Below are positions 54,601 through 64,000 of a DNA stretch of 64,000 nt, piece after piece. Positions within the stretch are counted from its first letter, which is position 1; the number at the start of each line of letters is the position of its first letter. This stretch comes from Merluccius polli (lineage: Eukaryota > Chordata > Actinopteri > Gadiformes > Merlucciidae), in the NCBI GenBank assembly GCA_030340625.1, contig JAOPHQ010001790.1, positions 22,468-86,467 on the forward strand, in the 5' to 3' direction. The notes beneath the pieces are model-generated. The model made no database searches. It was given only the letters and a program-made list of their open reading frames with translations, and was not told where the DNA came from. A program made the translations under genes and the position numbers.

Positions 54601-57600
54601 TCATCCCATTCCCCTCAAGTCTCACCGCCTCCTGGGGCGTCCAGGTCCTGCGGCCGTCAAGCCTGAAGACTGCACCCCGGGGGCTCAGGCCAGCCCCCGG
54701 TAAACTGTTCCCCCGCTCGTGCTCCTGCGACCCACCTGCGATCCGCCGGGCGGAGGGGTGAGCGTGGGCGGGGATAAGCGGAGGGCATCAGCACGGGTCT
54801 CGGGGGTACGGAGGAGGCGGGGCTGAAGGCACAGAGACTGCGGAGTCGCTCGTGCTCCGGGGCCATCAAAAACGGAGGAGCTGGACGGACTGAAGCACCA
54901 CCACCGGCTGCTCAGCCGCTCCTACTCCAGCAGCACCAAGATGGGAAAGGCGGACATGTTCAAGGACTCTGTGCCTGAAGTTAGGCGACTTTCTCTTACC
55001 TCAGGGCTCTTTGGTATCTTGGCCCCCTGCACTCGCCATGCCACCAGCGGTAAATAATGCCACACTCAAAATACTTGCAAAATACTAATGCGTTTATATT
55101 GTAACAATGTACTCTCTGGCATGGTAGCCTTCCCCACAATCGAAGTCAGACAGCCAAATGAATAATTAAATCATGTCATCATTGGATGATGCATCCTTGC
55201 CCTTTCAGACCATATATACGGTTAAAAATGATCATAATTATTGTAACTTTTTTTTAAATGGTGCCTTATGTCTATTCTGGTTGCTCAAGAGCCTCTTTCT
55301 TTACCTTTTTTCACTTGCTAATCTTTATGCCTTGTTGGTATAAACTCTTCCACTAATTTAATGATTTGCTTTTTTTATGTAGCCAAACATGGTGCTAAAT
55401 TGGTACCCATCGGAGATAAAGGCTTTCTTGTCCAGGTAAGTACCCTCATTTGGTAACGTGTTTTCTACTGTGCTACAAATATACAGATAAAGGCACAGGC
55501 AGTACAATTCTTTCCTAGGTGGTATATATTCCAAAAATACCGGTGTTGTAATGTTTTGTAACCTCAGGTCACCTCAGAAGATGTGTTGTGCTGAATAGGA
55601 ACCATCATCTTAGGTACATGATGGTGGTTCTTGTAGCCCCAGTTACTATATTTTTATCTAATAAATCATCTTGATGGCTTCACACATACTTTGCAGACCG
55701 CAATTTTTTTACAACACGCATATGAAGCAGTACTCTCTTATATTACTAAATAGCCCTTCCCTGATCAGACCCAATACATGTAGTTCCACACCAGTTACAA
55801 AAAATAAAGATTGTTTCCAAAATCATCTTTTTATTTAACTAAAATTATTATTAGGGCAAAAAACTCAGGGAGGGGGCTCAGGCCAAAATAACTAACAGAA
55901 CAACAAAGTCTCTCAAGGACCCTGTTTACCTACTAAGAGAAAATACAGGGACTGCCCTACTCTTAGAAAAACAAAAACAGGAGACAAACCGCACTCAAAG
56001 GAATAGGCAGCACAACGGTTACTTCCCTATTAAGGACCTATTTTTACAAGTTCTATATTAGAACAGACTCTTGGTAGATAATGGGAATGGATGATGTCTC
56101 TTCTCCCATTCCTTGCCTTATATACCCCAGCTGTCACCTGGGAAACCGTCACCAGACATACCACACCCACACACACAGCCAATCAAACAGTCATACCACA
56201 CACACAGCCAATCAACAGTCATACCACACACACAGCCAATCAACAGCCATACACAATGGAGATACAAAATATGGAACAAACTACAACTAAATCTGAAGCG
56301 GAGCCCAAGGGTTTTTGATTCAGAACATTGTGTTGTACATTTTTGTTGCAGCTGGGCTAGTGTTCAATGTGGCACTACATTAGAAAAAATAATGATGTAC
56401 TTCTCAGTTTTAACCACAAGTATGATTGAGAAAGTCACATAACAGATCATGAAGCTAACTAAATAGCATTGTCCCAGCAAGAAATCACAATTTAAATTGC
56501 ACAAGTCAATCATTGAAGTTAACCCAGCTAGCCAAACCCTGTACATGCCTGAAATCCAACATAACTTGTGTTTTTATAGCCTTCTAAAGAGGCTAAGCAT
56601 ATATATTTCTTCACATAGGAGGAAGGCTCAATAAGGGAAACATTATCAGGGGACTAGCAGACTTGGTGGTGGGCTGCTTATGTGGATGATGTAATTGCAG
56701 ATAATGGCGTATGCAGAGCAGCAGGATTCCAGTGTGAATGAGTTCTGTGGTGGTCTGTGATGAACCTCATGTGTTTGAGAACGGGCCAATGCTGCGGGTA
56801 AGTAAGCCAAGCAGAAATGGCCAGTCTTTAGTTTGATGAGCTTGATAAAAGCAATGCCATGCTTGTCGAAATGAATACAAATCCCAATTACCACCATACG
56901 AGAAGTTCTGCTCAGCCAGGCCTCTCCTCACTTTTTCAAATGTTGGTGAATGCTTAATAGTAACCCAAGCTTCAAAATGATAACTACATTTAGATCTTTT
57001 TGTTTTTTTTGTGTGGTTGTGCTTTAACTATTCCCTTCCCAGCCGACAGTATGTGAGCGGGGAGCTCTGTGTGTTTGCATTCCAAACCTTGGGAGTGATG
57101 AACGAAGCTGCAGATGAGATAGCCACCGGTGCTCAGGTACTGCACACAAGTCATTCTCTCAAACTTTTCTTCTCGGGGCCCAAAAGACAATTTCAGTGCG
57201 TCAAACATTGCACACAAAACTATCGCCAGTTCCGTTTGCTCAGTTTTCTCAGGTGTTCTGTGGCATTGTCAGGTCGCGACCACTCCACCAGTGGATTGTG
57301 GACTCATTTTGGGTAGCCGATTACTGACCCATCATTAAGAAACGCTATCTTATGCTATATTTTTTATGCAATGTATATTCCTGCATGTAATCTGTACATG
57401 AATGGATTTCATTTGAATTAAACACAAAATTCTTTAAATTCCATAGGTGGTGGATCGAATTAGTGTCGATGTGTCGCTCAGCACTAGAGTCACCCAGGAA
57501 AGTTGTTATTTTCGAGCCATAGTCCCTCTGTTGTGGACCCCATTGATCCTCAGAACCTAGCCTTCAATCCGAAGGGTAAGTGTCACAATCTTCTTATCTT

Positions 57601-60600
57601 AAAAAAATGCCTAAAAATGCATCTATTCAAAATAATTCTCATCATCATATTTGTCATGAGAATTACTTTGGGCTGAAATAACCAGAGTCATAGCATTGTA
57701 TACAAGTTGGGGTCAATGCATTCCCTTGCAAAAAACAGAATTGATTGTAGTCTGTTTGAAAAGCAAAGTCTCTTTGTTTTTTGTAGAAGAAGGATAATGA
57801 CCGGGTGATGCGAGCCCTTGACAGCCTTACATCCATCCCGAGAGATGACCCAGGGCTATCTTCATAACTCCTCATATTTAGCATATTTTATTACCCAGGT
57901 GAAGATCTCTTATGGGGAAGAAGTTAGTAAGTTTCCCTTGTATATTTTTTATTATTTATTTATTATTATTTTATGAATTAATAAATAATACATTAATACA
58001 ATAAATGTCCACTTCACTTAAGAATTAGTTTTTGTATTTAAAATTAGAAAAATGCCTGTGTAATTCCTGTTTGTGTTGTTGCTGTCTGTGTTGTATTTAG
58101 CTGTTCTTGACACTGTTAGACCAGCACGGTTCCCAACCTTTTTTGAGTTGTGTACTCAAAAAAGGTAAAAATGTCATAGGTCTGAAGAACCCCTTAACCA
58201 CTGGGCGTTTCTCATCTCTGAATGAATGAATGAGTGGTGGCTGGTAACAACAGAAGCGGATAGGAGCTTTGCTTGCAAAAGAAGAAAATATAATCTCAGA
58301 ATAGTCTCCCAATAAAATGTTTTCTGACTTATTGCCGTGGTTTTACGTGTCTGAACCCCTTAGCAGTTGCCTCCTGCCACACGCCACATAAGTGGCTTTT
58401 CTGGGCCCCTCCGACACGACACAGGTTGAGAATATCCATTTATTGGAAATGGCAAGATGGTGCCAAACCGAGCAGATGGTACATGTTGCCATGTGTGTGG
58501 TGATAGCTGGTTTATCCTGGGTGCCATGAATGCTCTGCACCACAGGTGTGCAGCCCCACCCAGACCCAGAGTCTAATCAGTTTGACTCAGGCCAGGTGAG
58601 GCTGTAAACCAGCTATCAACCACACACACTCCACATACCCCATTCACACTGATAGATTACGACATGCATATTAAGCAAGCATATTGTTCTAAGATCTAGA
58701 AGTCTCTTCTTTAGCTACCAATTACACCTAAAGGACACTAAGCATTTGTCCCCCAAATTACGGAATGTGCTCCACTTTTATGTTCATTTGCATTACTCCT
58801 CATATGTATATAATTAATTAATTAATTGATTGATTGTGTCAACACTTATTTTCTTAGGTGGATATGGTTTCTTTGTTATATTGTTTGACATAATTTAGCC
58901 CCATTGTGTTTTCATTGTTCCTATCTGTTCATGTTTTCTACTCGTGTTTATTTCATATTAGAATGTTAAGTACTTTGTGATATTTGTCTTAAAAAGTGCT
59001 ATATGTATAAATGTGCTATATAAGTTATTATTATTTTATTTATTGCAGTCAGACATTTGTCATAGAGCATAAAGAACAACCTTGCAGGTTGACGTCCCCA
59101 GTCAATTAATGTGGGGGAAAGTATGAAGCCAAATCGATTTCACATTTATGTTTCTTTTTTTTAGACTAAGAATTACAGCTGGCCTAGTTTGACTAACAAG
59201 GCAAGTGTTGATGGGGGCGTGTGGTGTTTTGGGTTGGATCAAAGGCTATCTAGAAGTCTTAATAAATGGTCATAGCATTTTCATTTTTAAATGTATATTT
59301 TGATCTCAAGCTGACAATTATATGAGCTTATCTATTCAACAGTGAGGGATGCAAACTCAGAAATGTCAGCAATGAATAATAGGTTACTCTAAATGGTGTG
59401 TAGAATATTAAATCAGGACTGAGTTCAGGACATTAGTATGCTGAAGGTATTCAAGGAAGTTATTAGAAACTTATTGGAACTTATAGAAGAACGTAATATA
59501 AACAATGGCAGTTGTTTCATTTCCACACCTTCTCTTTTTTTCCTCTTATCTGAATGAAAAGGATTGCTGTTGTGCAGGTTACCAGTACCCCCAGGTCTCA
59601 ACAAGGACCATACACATAATCCCTTTTTGGGATACAAAGATTGATTAAAAAGCTCTTATCTTTGTTATCTCACATTAAGCCATTGGTATCTCTGCTAGAG
59701 CCTGGCAGTAGAGTCACCAACCCTGGCAGAAACAGTTTGGGCAACATTAGACTTTGAGGCAGCACTGCGGCAGAGCTTGGCAGCACTCAGTTTTCCATCG
59801 CTGTGCCACAATCTGACGACTGTTGTTCCTACAGTGCAAATGAGGATGTTTACAAGTCAATAGTATTTGAGAACTCAACACAGCCAGATTGATTTTTAAT
59901 TTCTTGCTCCTCACAGGCGCCTTCTTAGAAATAAAGGAAAGCAGATGGACACAGCCACGATCCTACTGAGCCCATCCTCTTCTTTCAATGGTAAGCTCCA
60001 GAAGAACACAAACCACTGGCTCACAATCGAACCCACCCAAAGACACCATCGTCAGAATACTAGAAATACCAAACATGATCTCACGGCGCATAAACCGTGT
60101 GCAGGATTCCCAGCTCAGTGCAACACTTTCCTCTGACACGTCCCTCGCCCCCACTCTAAGATACCAATTCCCTGTACAATGACAGGACATTGATAAGTCA
60201 GTATAATTTAAGTCAGTTGTGGACGGGTGAGCCTAAGGATTATCGGGAGAATGCCTGATCTGTTTTGGGCTTTGAGATGTCCTAATGTCTAAAAAGACCT
60301 TTGATTTGTCTTCACAGCTACATTTTACACATAAAATAATTTAAAAAAATTTAACTGATTTTTAACCCGGAATCAAAATTCCATAATACCATCATTGTAA
60401 CACTAGTTGACAGGAATGTATTGTTCTACTTTTTTGATGAGAAAATTGCCTATATTTTTCACTATGGAAAGCTAAAAGAAATCAATATTAAATACAAACA
60501 TTGGCTACTGGGCCTATTTTTGCTAATCCAGGGACAGTGGATTCAGTGTCTTCCTTTAGAATCACAAGACATCTAGCTGCACTTGTATTGCATTTTATAA

Positions 60601-63485
60601 TAGTAATATCCTTTTCTTCACTGTAGGGTAATATCCAGTAACAGGTCACACATTGTCAAACTTCCAGTACCCAGAGTAAGTGATTCTATGCCATGTTTTA
60701 TACAGCATATTTTGATACAGCGTTAGAGGTATTTCTAACCTTCTAAACTACATTGCATACATGTGTTTTATCCGTACACATGTCTGGTGGTTTCAGCAAA
60801 CTCAAGTTCATGCACACGCCACACCAGTTCCTCTTGCTCAGCAGCCCGCCTGCCAAAGAGTCCAACTTTAGAGCAGCGAAGAATCTCTTTGGGAGCACGT
60901 TTGCTTTCCAGTAAGTTTACAAAAATGAGGTATGTGCTTTTTGTGCAGGTGGGAATGCTTTCAACATAAAACTTTGTCTTAAAATTGCTATTGTCATGTA
61001 CACACTTAAAGGTAACCGAATACTACTGTGTATTGTGGGGTGAAAAAATACACCTTTATTTTTCAGTGTAAAAATGGTCTTAGCTAGACAAACGAAAATC
61101 CCCCCAAAAACATTTAGTGTGCTGCAGCACACAGTTGGCATTGGGTTTTCTCTGTTTTAGATGCAGCATTACCGGCCCAAATAGATTGACCATCGCTTCA
61201 CTAAATATGAAGTGTCCAGTTCAGATTGGCATAAAACCCATCGTTGCAGGCACATCTCCTGACCATTTTCAAGTAGTATTTATATCCAACTAGAATGCAA
61301 CACAGTAGATACAATGTAGATGCAACACAGCTCCAGATCCCACTTTGTGTTGTTATTCACAAAAACCAGCCTACAGTGGCATCAACAATATCTTGGTAAC
61401 GCCTCCAAATAAGCCACAGCTACATTAATTAAATATTGCGTGTAATTTTAAATCTGTCCAAACCCCAGTTTAAAATTGATTTTAAATTAAATTAAACCTC
61501 AAGGACAACACACTAGTTTGTTTGGCAAGTCACATCACCTGGCACAAAAAAGCAATTCCGGTGACCTGTGTTCAACATAGATGGCTCTCTCTCCTGAAGT
61601 GTTTGGTTACCCTCTAAGTAGAAGTAATAAACTGTCACTGCATCTGCTTAGTGGTTCCCACATAGAGAACTGGCACTCTATTCTAAGGAATGGACTGGTT
61701 GTGGCCTCAAACACCAGACTTCAGGTACTTTATTCAGATTCTCACACCTAGACACTTGACTTTTGCAATTTGTATTTCTTTATTTATGTGACCCTCTGCA
61801 ATCCTACCATAATAGGTTATTTTGTTTTTGTTGCACAGCTACATGGTGCCATCTATGGGAATGGAATATATCTCAGTCCTTTATCAAGCATATCCTTTGG
61901 TTACTCAGGTAACAACTGACATGCCTCCTGGCACTTACTGTCATGCCGTTCAGTGACTATGAGCGTGATTAAATTAACTCGAGTAGACGATGCAATGAAC
62001 CAAATAGTTGATTTACTTAAAGGAGGATGATACAAACTGGAAATGTCTGTCTCTACTTCCAACACAATGTCGCTGGATGGAAACATCGAGATAGCGATAT
62101 GTGACTGGGAAGGGGGTGGAGGGAGTGTTGAGCTGATAATGCAAGTAAGGCTCTGGTCAATCGCAAGGTTGTCCATTTTTAACCACTAGTTGGTGACAGC
62201 CAAAAAAGACATGAAAACAGCAATGGGCAAATAGCTATGACTATAGATTGTTATTAACATGATTAAAATAACTAAGTTTAAGGTTATATCACCTTGATTT
62301 TTGCATAAACAGGATGAACAAAAGACAACAAAAAGTTACTTCAAAGGATGAAATGGCAGCAAGCAGCAAGACCAACATCCATTTGCAGGTGGCCAGCCTT
62401 TAAAATTGGTCTTTTACTTCGGAACACATTTGAAGAACTAGAACTAGTCACATTGACAAAAAGCTTCATAAAGGCATGTGTGTTTTCCTATTTGCAGTCA
62501 CAAAAGAAAGGACAGCAGCCTCAGTTCTTGCAGAGTCGTAATCTGAAGTGCATAGCCTTATGTGAAGGTAAGACAGGTCCAAATTATTACTACAAGAGAA
62601 TCCCGATTGTATCGTAACCAGGAATCTTAACTGCAATGTAAACCGAAGCCGGTTTCTTGCCAGAGCGAAACCCGGTTAGGACACCTAACCCAATCCTTAT
62701 CCATTGTTATTTGTCATGTAAACACTAACCAGGTTTTTTGGAAATTATACACACAAAATCCAATCAATTTAAAGGTACTGTAGGTACGATTAAAGAGCTA
62801 TTGTTTGAGTTAGATTTGTTAGAAATGGCATAGCCTTTCTAACATTTCTTAGTGAGTGTGAACTGCGCTGTGAGAATATCTGTTTTGAGTTGCATCTGTA
62901 TGAGACAATTTAGGCAAATTTCTGACCAATCAGGCCATCTCTTCCCTGATTGGTTCGGGGAATACAGCTTGCTGTCAATCACAGGTGCGTGAATTGCAAC
63001 ACTCAATGGTGGCGAAACGTAGGGAGGGAGGAGCAGAGACGTTTTTTGGTTTAGTCTTGCTCTCGTCGCTCTTTTCTGTTCTCTCGTTATAACTCTCGAA
63101 TCTTACCTACAGCAGCTTTAACTTAAAGTTAGGATGCATGTTATCTTGAAAGGCACTGTCATTCTGAAAAGAGATATTTCTAACATTTTCAGTGATTACT
63201 TCTCCTGACCTGCACAAGCATGGGGATATCTGGGTTGTTCCCAGCACCGACCATGTTTGCACAAGGTTTTTCTTTGTGTAAGTATGAATGAATGGGTTAA
63301 TTTATGATATGTCTAGCATGGACTATTTATTTCACATCACTGCATTTCAAATGCCAACGTTGATTTGATTTTCATAATGAAGCTATGAAGACGGACAAGT
63401 CGGAGACTCGAGCCTCAACACTCAAGACAATTGCATCCACCGCGAGATCCTCCGTGTGATCGGTAACCAGACGGCCACAGGATGA
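42661..63485 (+). CDS. parp8: parp8, mono-ADP-ribosyltransferase PARP8 (multi-exon, several indel-disrupted exons)
   Basis: Encodes the PARP8 homologue, a PARP-family enzyme that transfers single ADP-ribose units from NAD+ to proteins (family knowledge). ATG 42661 gives the expected N-terminus MGMCSRQERIQKDVD. PARP8 is preferred over PARP6 because of EEDSEGDNDSEEFYYGGQ and the C-terminus NQTATG. Exons read from splice sites: 42661-42751, 43251-43305, 43709-43746, 44141-44230, 44569-44639, 44825-44893, 46173-46267, 51226-51286, 52607-52698, 52812-52878, 53562-53691, 54389-55049, 55383-55435, 56701-56797, 57043-57136, 57447-57575, 57787-57853, 59917-59990, 60627-60675, 60797-60910, 61652-61724, 61839-61908, 62313-62388, 62498-62567, 63193-63277, 63383-63485. 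Many middle exons need one-base corrections to stay in frame, so a strict reading is interrupted. The gene is otherwise complete with ordinary GT/AG sites. Confidence 0.93.
43306..46172 (+). other. parp8 introns 2-6, no genes seen
   Basis: Between the small exons listed for parp8 this stretch is AT-rich intron. It contains a TG/TA microsatellite at about 44041-44077 and a TG tract at 46091-46110. 44894-46172 (intron 6) holds nothing I can recognise. Confidence 0.5.
46371..48374. mobile_element. hAT-like non-autonomous DNA transposon in parp8 intron 7
   Basis: An 8-bp direct repeat ATACCTAC flanks it exactly (46363-46370 and 48375-48382). Ends are short imperfect inverted repeats, TAGGGATGCAAG at the left and AAAGGTTGCAAA read inward from the right, with GAGTACTCG near both ends. 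About 2.0 kb with no transposase frame. It contains at least one nested element. Confidence 0.7.
47267..47482. mobile_element. Small inverted-repeat element nested in the hAT-like element
   Basis: Left end TTAGCCTGGCTCCGCCCGCC; right end is its near-perfect inverse GGCGGGCGGAACCAGGCTAA. About 216 bp and non-coding. MITE-like. Confidence 0.65.
48419..49800. mobile_element. Possible hAT-like element bounded by TAGGGGTGTAA / TTACACCCCT, split by a nested insertion
   Basis: Short inverted ends at 48419-48429 and about 49791-49800. Internal sequence at 48835-48880 and 49712-49735 matches, in inverse orientation, 46780-46870. No target duplication can be seen, so the ends are tentative. Confidence 0.4.
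48881..49711. mobile_element. TIR element nested in intron 7, about 831 bp
   Basis: Ends GGGCCTCATTTATAAA (48881) and TTTATAAATGAGGCCC (ending 49711) are perfect inverses. CTGG flanks both sides (48877-48880 and 49712-49715), a possible 4-bp target duplication. Subterminal sequence repeats GTGCGTACGCA-type motifs. The sequence it interrupts is continuous in a second copy at 46780-46870. No transposase frame is visible. Confidence 0.7.
50709..51055. mobile_element. hAT-type MITE, 347 bp, with 8-bp target duplication
   Basis: CTCCTGAG at 50701-50708 and again at 51056-51063. Ends TAGGGCT (left) and AGCCCTA (right) are inverse. Non-coding; AT-rich with AATCG motifs near both ends, a common fish pattern. 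Confidence 0.75.
52004..52544. mobile_element. TIR element in parp8 intron 8
   Basis: Left TTAAAGGTACAGTGTG and TTTAGTGGCATCTAG; right CTAGATGCCACTAAATC and CACCTTTAA. Inverted ends of about 40 bp with mismatches, and no open frame. Confidence 0.65.
53279..53333. repeat. TA dinucleotide microsatellite
   Basis: Nearly pure TATATA with a few interruptions, in intron 10. Confidence 0.85.
53744..53860. repeat. Dispersed fish repeat
   Basis: Contains TTTACATTTAGGGCATTTTA and GACGCTTTTGTCCAAAGCGA, text I recognise as widespread in teleost genomes. Class not assigned. Confidence 0.5.
54389..55049 (+). other. parp8: parp8 exon 12: Ser/Arg/Leu-rich tandem motif region
   Basis: Long exon with at least five diverged repeats of the form (S)HRLL-x-RSCSS-x-x-K: SHRLLRRSCSSAVK (from about 54455), AHKLLGHSLSGNMR, SHRLLGRPGPAAVK, a decayed copy around FPRSCSCDP (54705), LRSRSCSGAIK (54840) and HRLLSRSYSSSTK (54900). 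It ends RRLSLTSGLFGIL. Known PARP8 proteins carry such basic repeats in the middle of the chain. The frame is lost near 54412, between 54690 and 54790 (stops), and at an A run near 54868. The 5' end at 54389 is the least certain junction. Confidence 0.75.
55436..56700. other. parp8 intron 13, repeats but no gene
   Basis: 55800-56060 is A-rich with CTCAGGGAGGGGGCTCAGG and reads like a dispersed repeat end, but no motif proves it. A minisatellite follows at 56150-56260. Confidence 0.45.
56150..56260. repeat. Minisatellite, about 29-bp unit
   Basis: Three to four copies of CATACCACACACACAGCCAA plus TCAACAGT, the first copies with small length differences. Confidence 0.8.
57854..59916. other. 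parp8 intron 17, no genes seen
   Basis: AT-rich with an ATTT-rich tract at 57945-58000, TAAT repeats near 58810-58830 and an inverted repeat at 58493-58627. 58100-58330 contains CACGGTTCCCAACCTTTTTT, which resembles the end of a dispersed repeat. Confidence 0.5.
58493..58627. repeat. Inverted repeat with 22-23 bp arms
   Basis: GTGTGTGGTGATAGCTGG plus TTTA at 58493-58514 is the inverse of 58605-58627 apart from one extra base. The loop is about 90 bp. Possibly a tiny MITE. Confidence 0.7.
61005..61617. mobile_element. TIR element in parp8 intron 20
   Basis: Left CTTAAAGGTAACCGAATAC and right GTGTTTGGTTACCCTCTAAG are imperfect inverses. Non-coding, about 613 bp. Confidence 0.5.
62769..63121. 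mobile_element. TIR element (MITE-like) in parp8 intron 24
   Basis: Left TTTAAAGGTACTGTAGGTA and right TACCTACAGCAGCTTTAA are imperfect inverses. About 350 bp, with CCAATCAGG/CCTGATTGG internally. Confidence 0.6.
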
Positions 63486-63785
63486 ATCCATTCGTACTCT
63501 GCTTCTAAGAGTTTGGACCTGGCAATATCCCTTGAACCATGACCCAACAGTCAACTCCCAGTTGACTTTTTACATGTGAACGAGAAAGAAAAGCAAAGGG
63601 TACACATGGTCCACAAAATACTTTTAGATACGCTTTCACATCGGAACATTTCACTTGTCATTCACAACGGAACATTCAATAGACAACTATGTAGAAATAA
63701 ACTCTTTAGTGGATGTCACATTCAACCCTTTTGGTGTTTGGAAGACATTAACACTTTCAAATAAAACATTATTTTGAGAGCGTTG
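63486..63785 (+). other. parp8: parp8 3' UTR with polyadenylation signal
   Basis: No open frame continues past TGA. AATAAA at 63760-63765 is a plausible poly(A) signal, with cleavage expected 10-30 bases later. 63790-64000 is AT-rich with no recognisable feature and may be a longer UTR or intergenic. Confidence 0.6.
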
Positions 63786-64000
63786 CTATTCAAAATATGT
63801 GCTGAAAAATGTGGTTTGTGTTCAGAAAAGATACCACAGTCCAACCTTGTTTACAAAGAGTTGTACTCTTTAAAGTACAATGTTCTTTTGTATAAAAAGT
63901 GTTTTATGCACTTTATTTTTCTGATGTAAAATGTGTTTGAACAAATCATGATCTGGAGAAAAATCTGCATTTAAGGTGGCCTTTGTTAGCTGGACTGCTA

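Larger units (their letters stand above)
52607..57853 (+). other. parp8: parp8 exons 9-17, conserved but carrying repeated one-base indels
   Basis: Recognisable PARP8 text appears in every exon, but frames jump: extra base near 52674 (SL/TQYLNG); compensating -1/+1 near 52843 and 52865 (RFGLG/HQLKK); extra base near 53646 (NE/KKVKSPLH); several in exon 12; +1/-1/+1 in 56725-56757 (AEQ, IPV, NEFC, VVCDEPHVF); +1 near 57060 (VCER/ELCVF); two in exon 16 near 57457 and 57515 (LVSMCRSALESP / PSVVDP); +1 near 57840 (SI/REMTQ). Exon 17 ends CCCAG followed by GG instead of a GT donor. Exon 13 (55383-55435) is clean. Confidence 0.8.
59917..63485 (+). other. parp8: parp8 exons 18-26: catalytic ADP-ribosyltransferase domain
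   Basis: Exon 18 (59917-59990) is scrambled by indels but keeps FLEIK, QMD and AHPLL. Exon 19: VISSNRSHIVKLPVPR. Exon 20: KFMHTPHQFLLLSSPPAKES with one extra A near 60799. Exon 21: the junction forms FH then GSHIENWHSILRNGL, where His is the NAD-binding residue of the domain. Exon 22: GNGIYLSP with the second conserved residue, Tyr. Exon 23 is a variable linker and lacks one base at its acceptor (62312). Exon 24: FLQSRNLKCIALCE, with Ile at the third triad position, so the triad reads H-Y-I as in mono-ADP-ribosylating members. Exons 25-26: DHVCTRFFFVYEDGQVGD to NQTATG and TGA at 63483. Confidence 0.87.

Noticed and set aside
54323..54703. A separate 126-residue gene
   Set aside because: It is the in-frame first part of parp8 exon 12, with intron sequence at its left.
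56081..56442. Overlapping open frames rich in His/Thr
   Set aside because: They are products of the CACACA minisatellite.

Overview
The window looks like nuclear DNA of a teleost fish. The evidence is a multi-exon vertebrate parp8 gene, an L2/CR1-type LINE and a BEL/Pao remnant of the kinds common in fish, and introns full of hAT-like and other inverted-repeat elements. The species cannot be named from the sequence alone.

Region 1 (1-29355, continuing beyond the left edge) is a head-to-tail array of Pol III genes, all on the minus strand. The core is a two-gene cassette, tRNA-Arg(CCT) followed after only 6 bp by initiator tRNA-Met(CAT), with no T4 stop between the two but a T4 run 8 nt after the iMet. 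Around it lie solo iMet copies, a family of iMet-bodied copies whose anticodon reads CAA, and a vestigial dimer (iMet with its anticodon arm deleted plus an Arg-CCT-like gene). Successive cassettes are 694, 1602 or about 1847 bp apart, so the array is a higher-order repeat built from three modules (about 694, 247 and 661 bp).

Region 2 (about 29357-33541) is a plus-strand LINE with an endonuclease/reverse transcriptase, inserted in the array spacer. It has an intact YADD box, a 2A-like motif (GDIEPNPGP) near its N-terminus, and two single-base frameshifts in homopolymers. Region 3 (33545-40140) is a second, slightly diverged part of the same tRNA array, including 1602-bp units that look almost identical. 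It ends at a 12-bp hairpin.

Region 4 (about 40190-42160) is a decayed BEL/Pao LTR retrotransposon 3' half and probable LTR. It ends about 0.5 kb before the parp8 start codon. Region 5 (42661 to past 63765) is parp8, encoding a PARP-family mono-ADP-ribosyltransferase, in about 26 plus-strand exons. The first eight and most of the last exons read cleanly. Exons between 52.6 and 60.9 kb, plus one junction at 62.3 kb, carry many single-base indels although the encoded residues stay conserved, which suggests consensus errors or a very recent pseudogene. Introns hold several terminal-inverted-repeat elements, two of them with 8-bp target duplications.

The most unusual feature is the amplified Arg(CCT)-iMet dimeric tRNA cassette with its anticodon-changed relatives.
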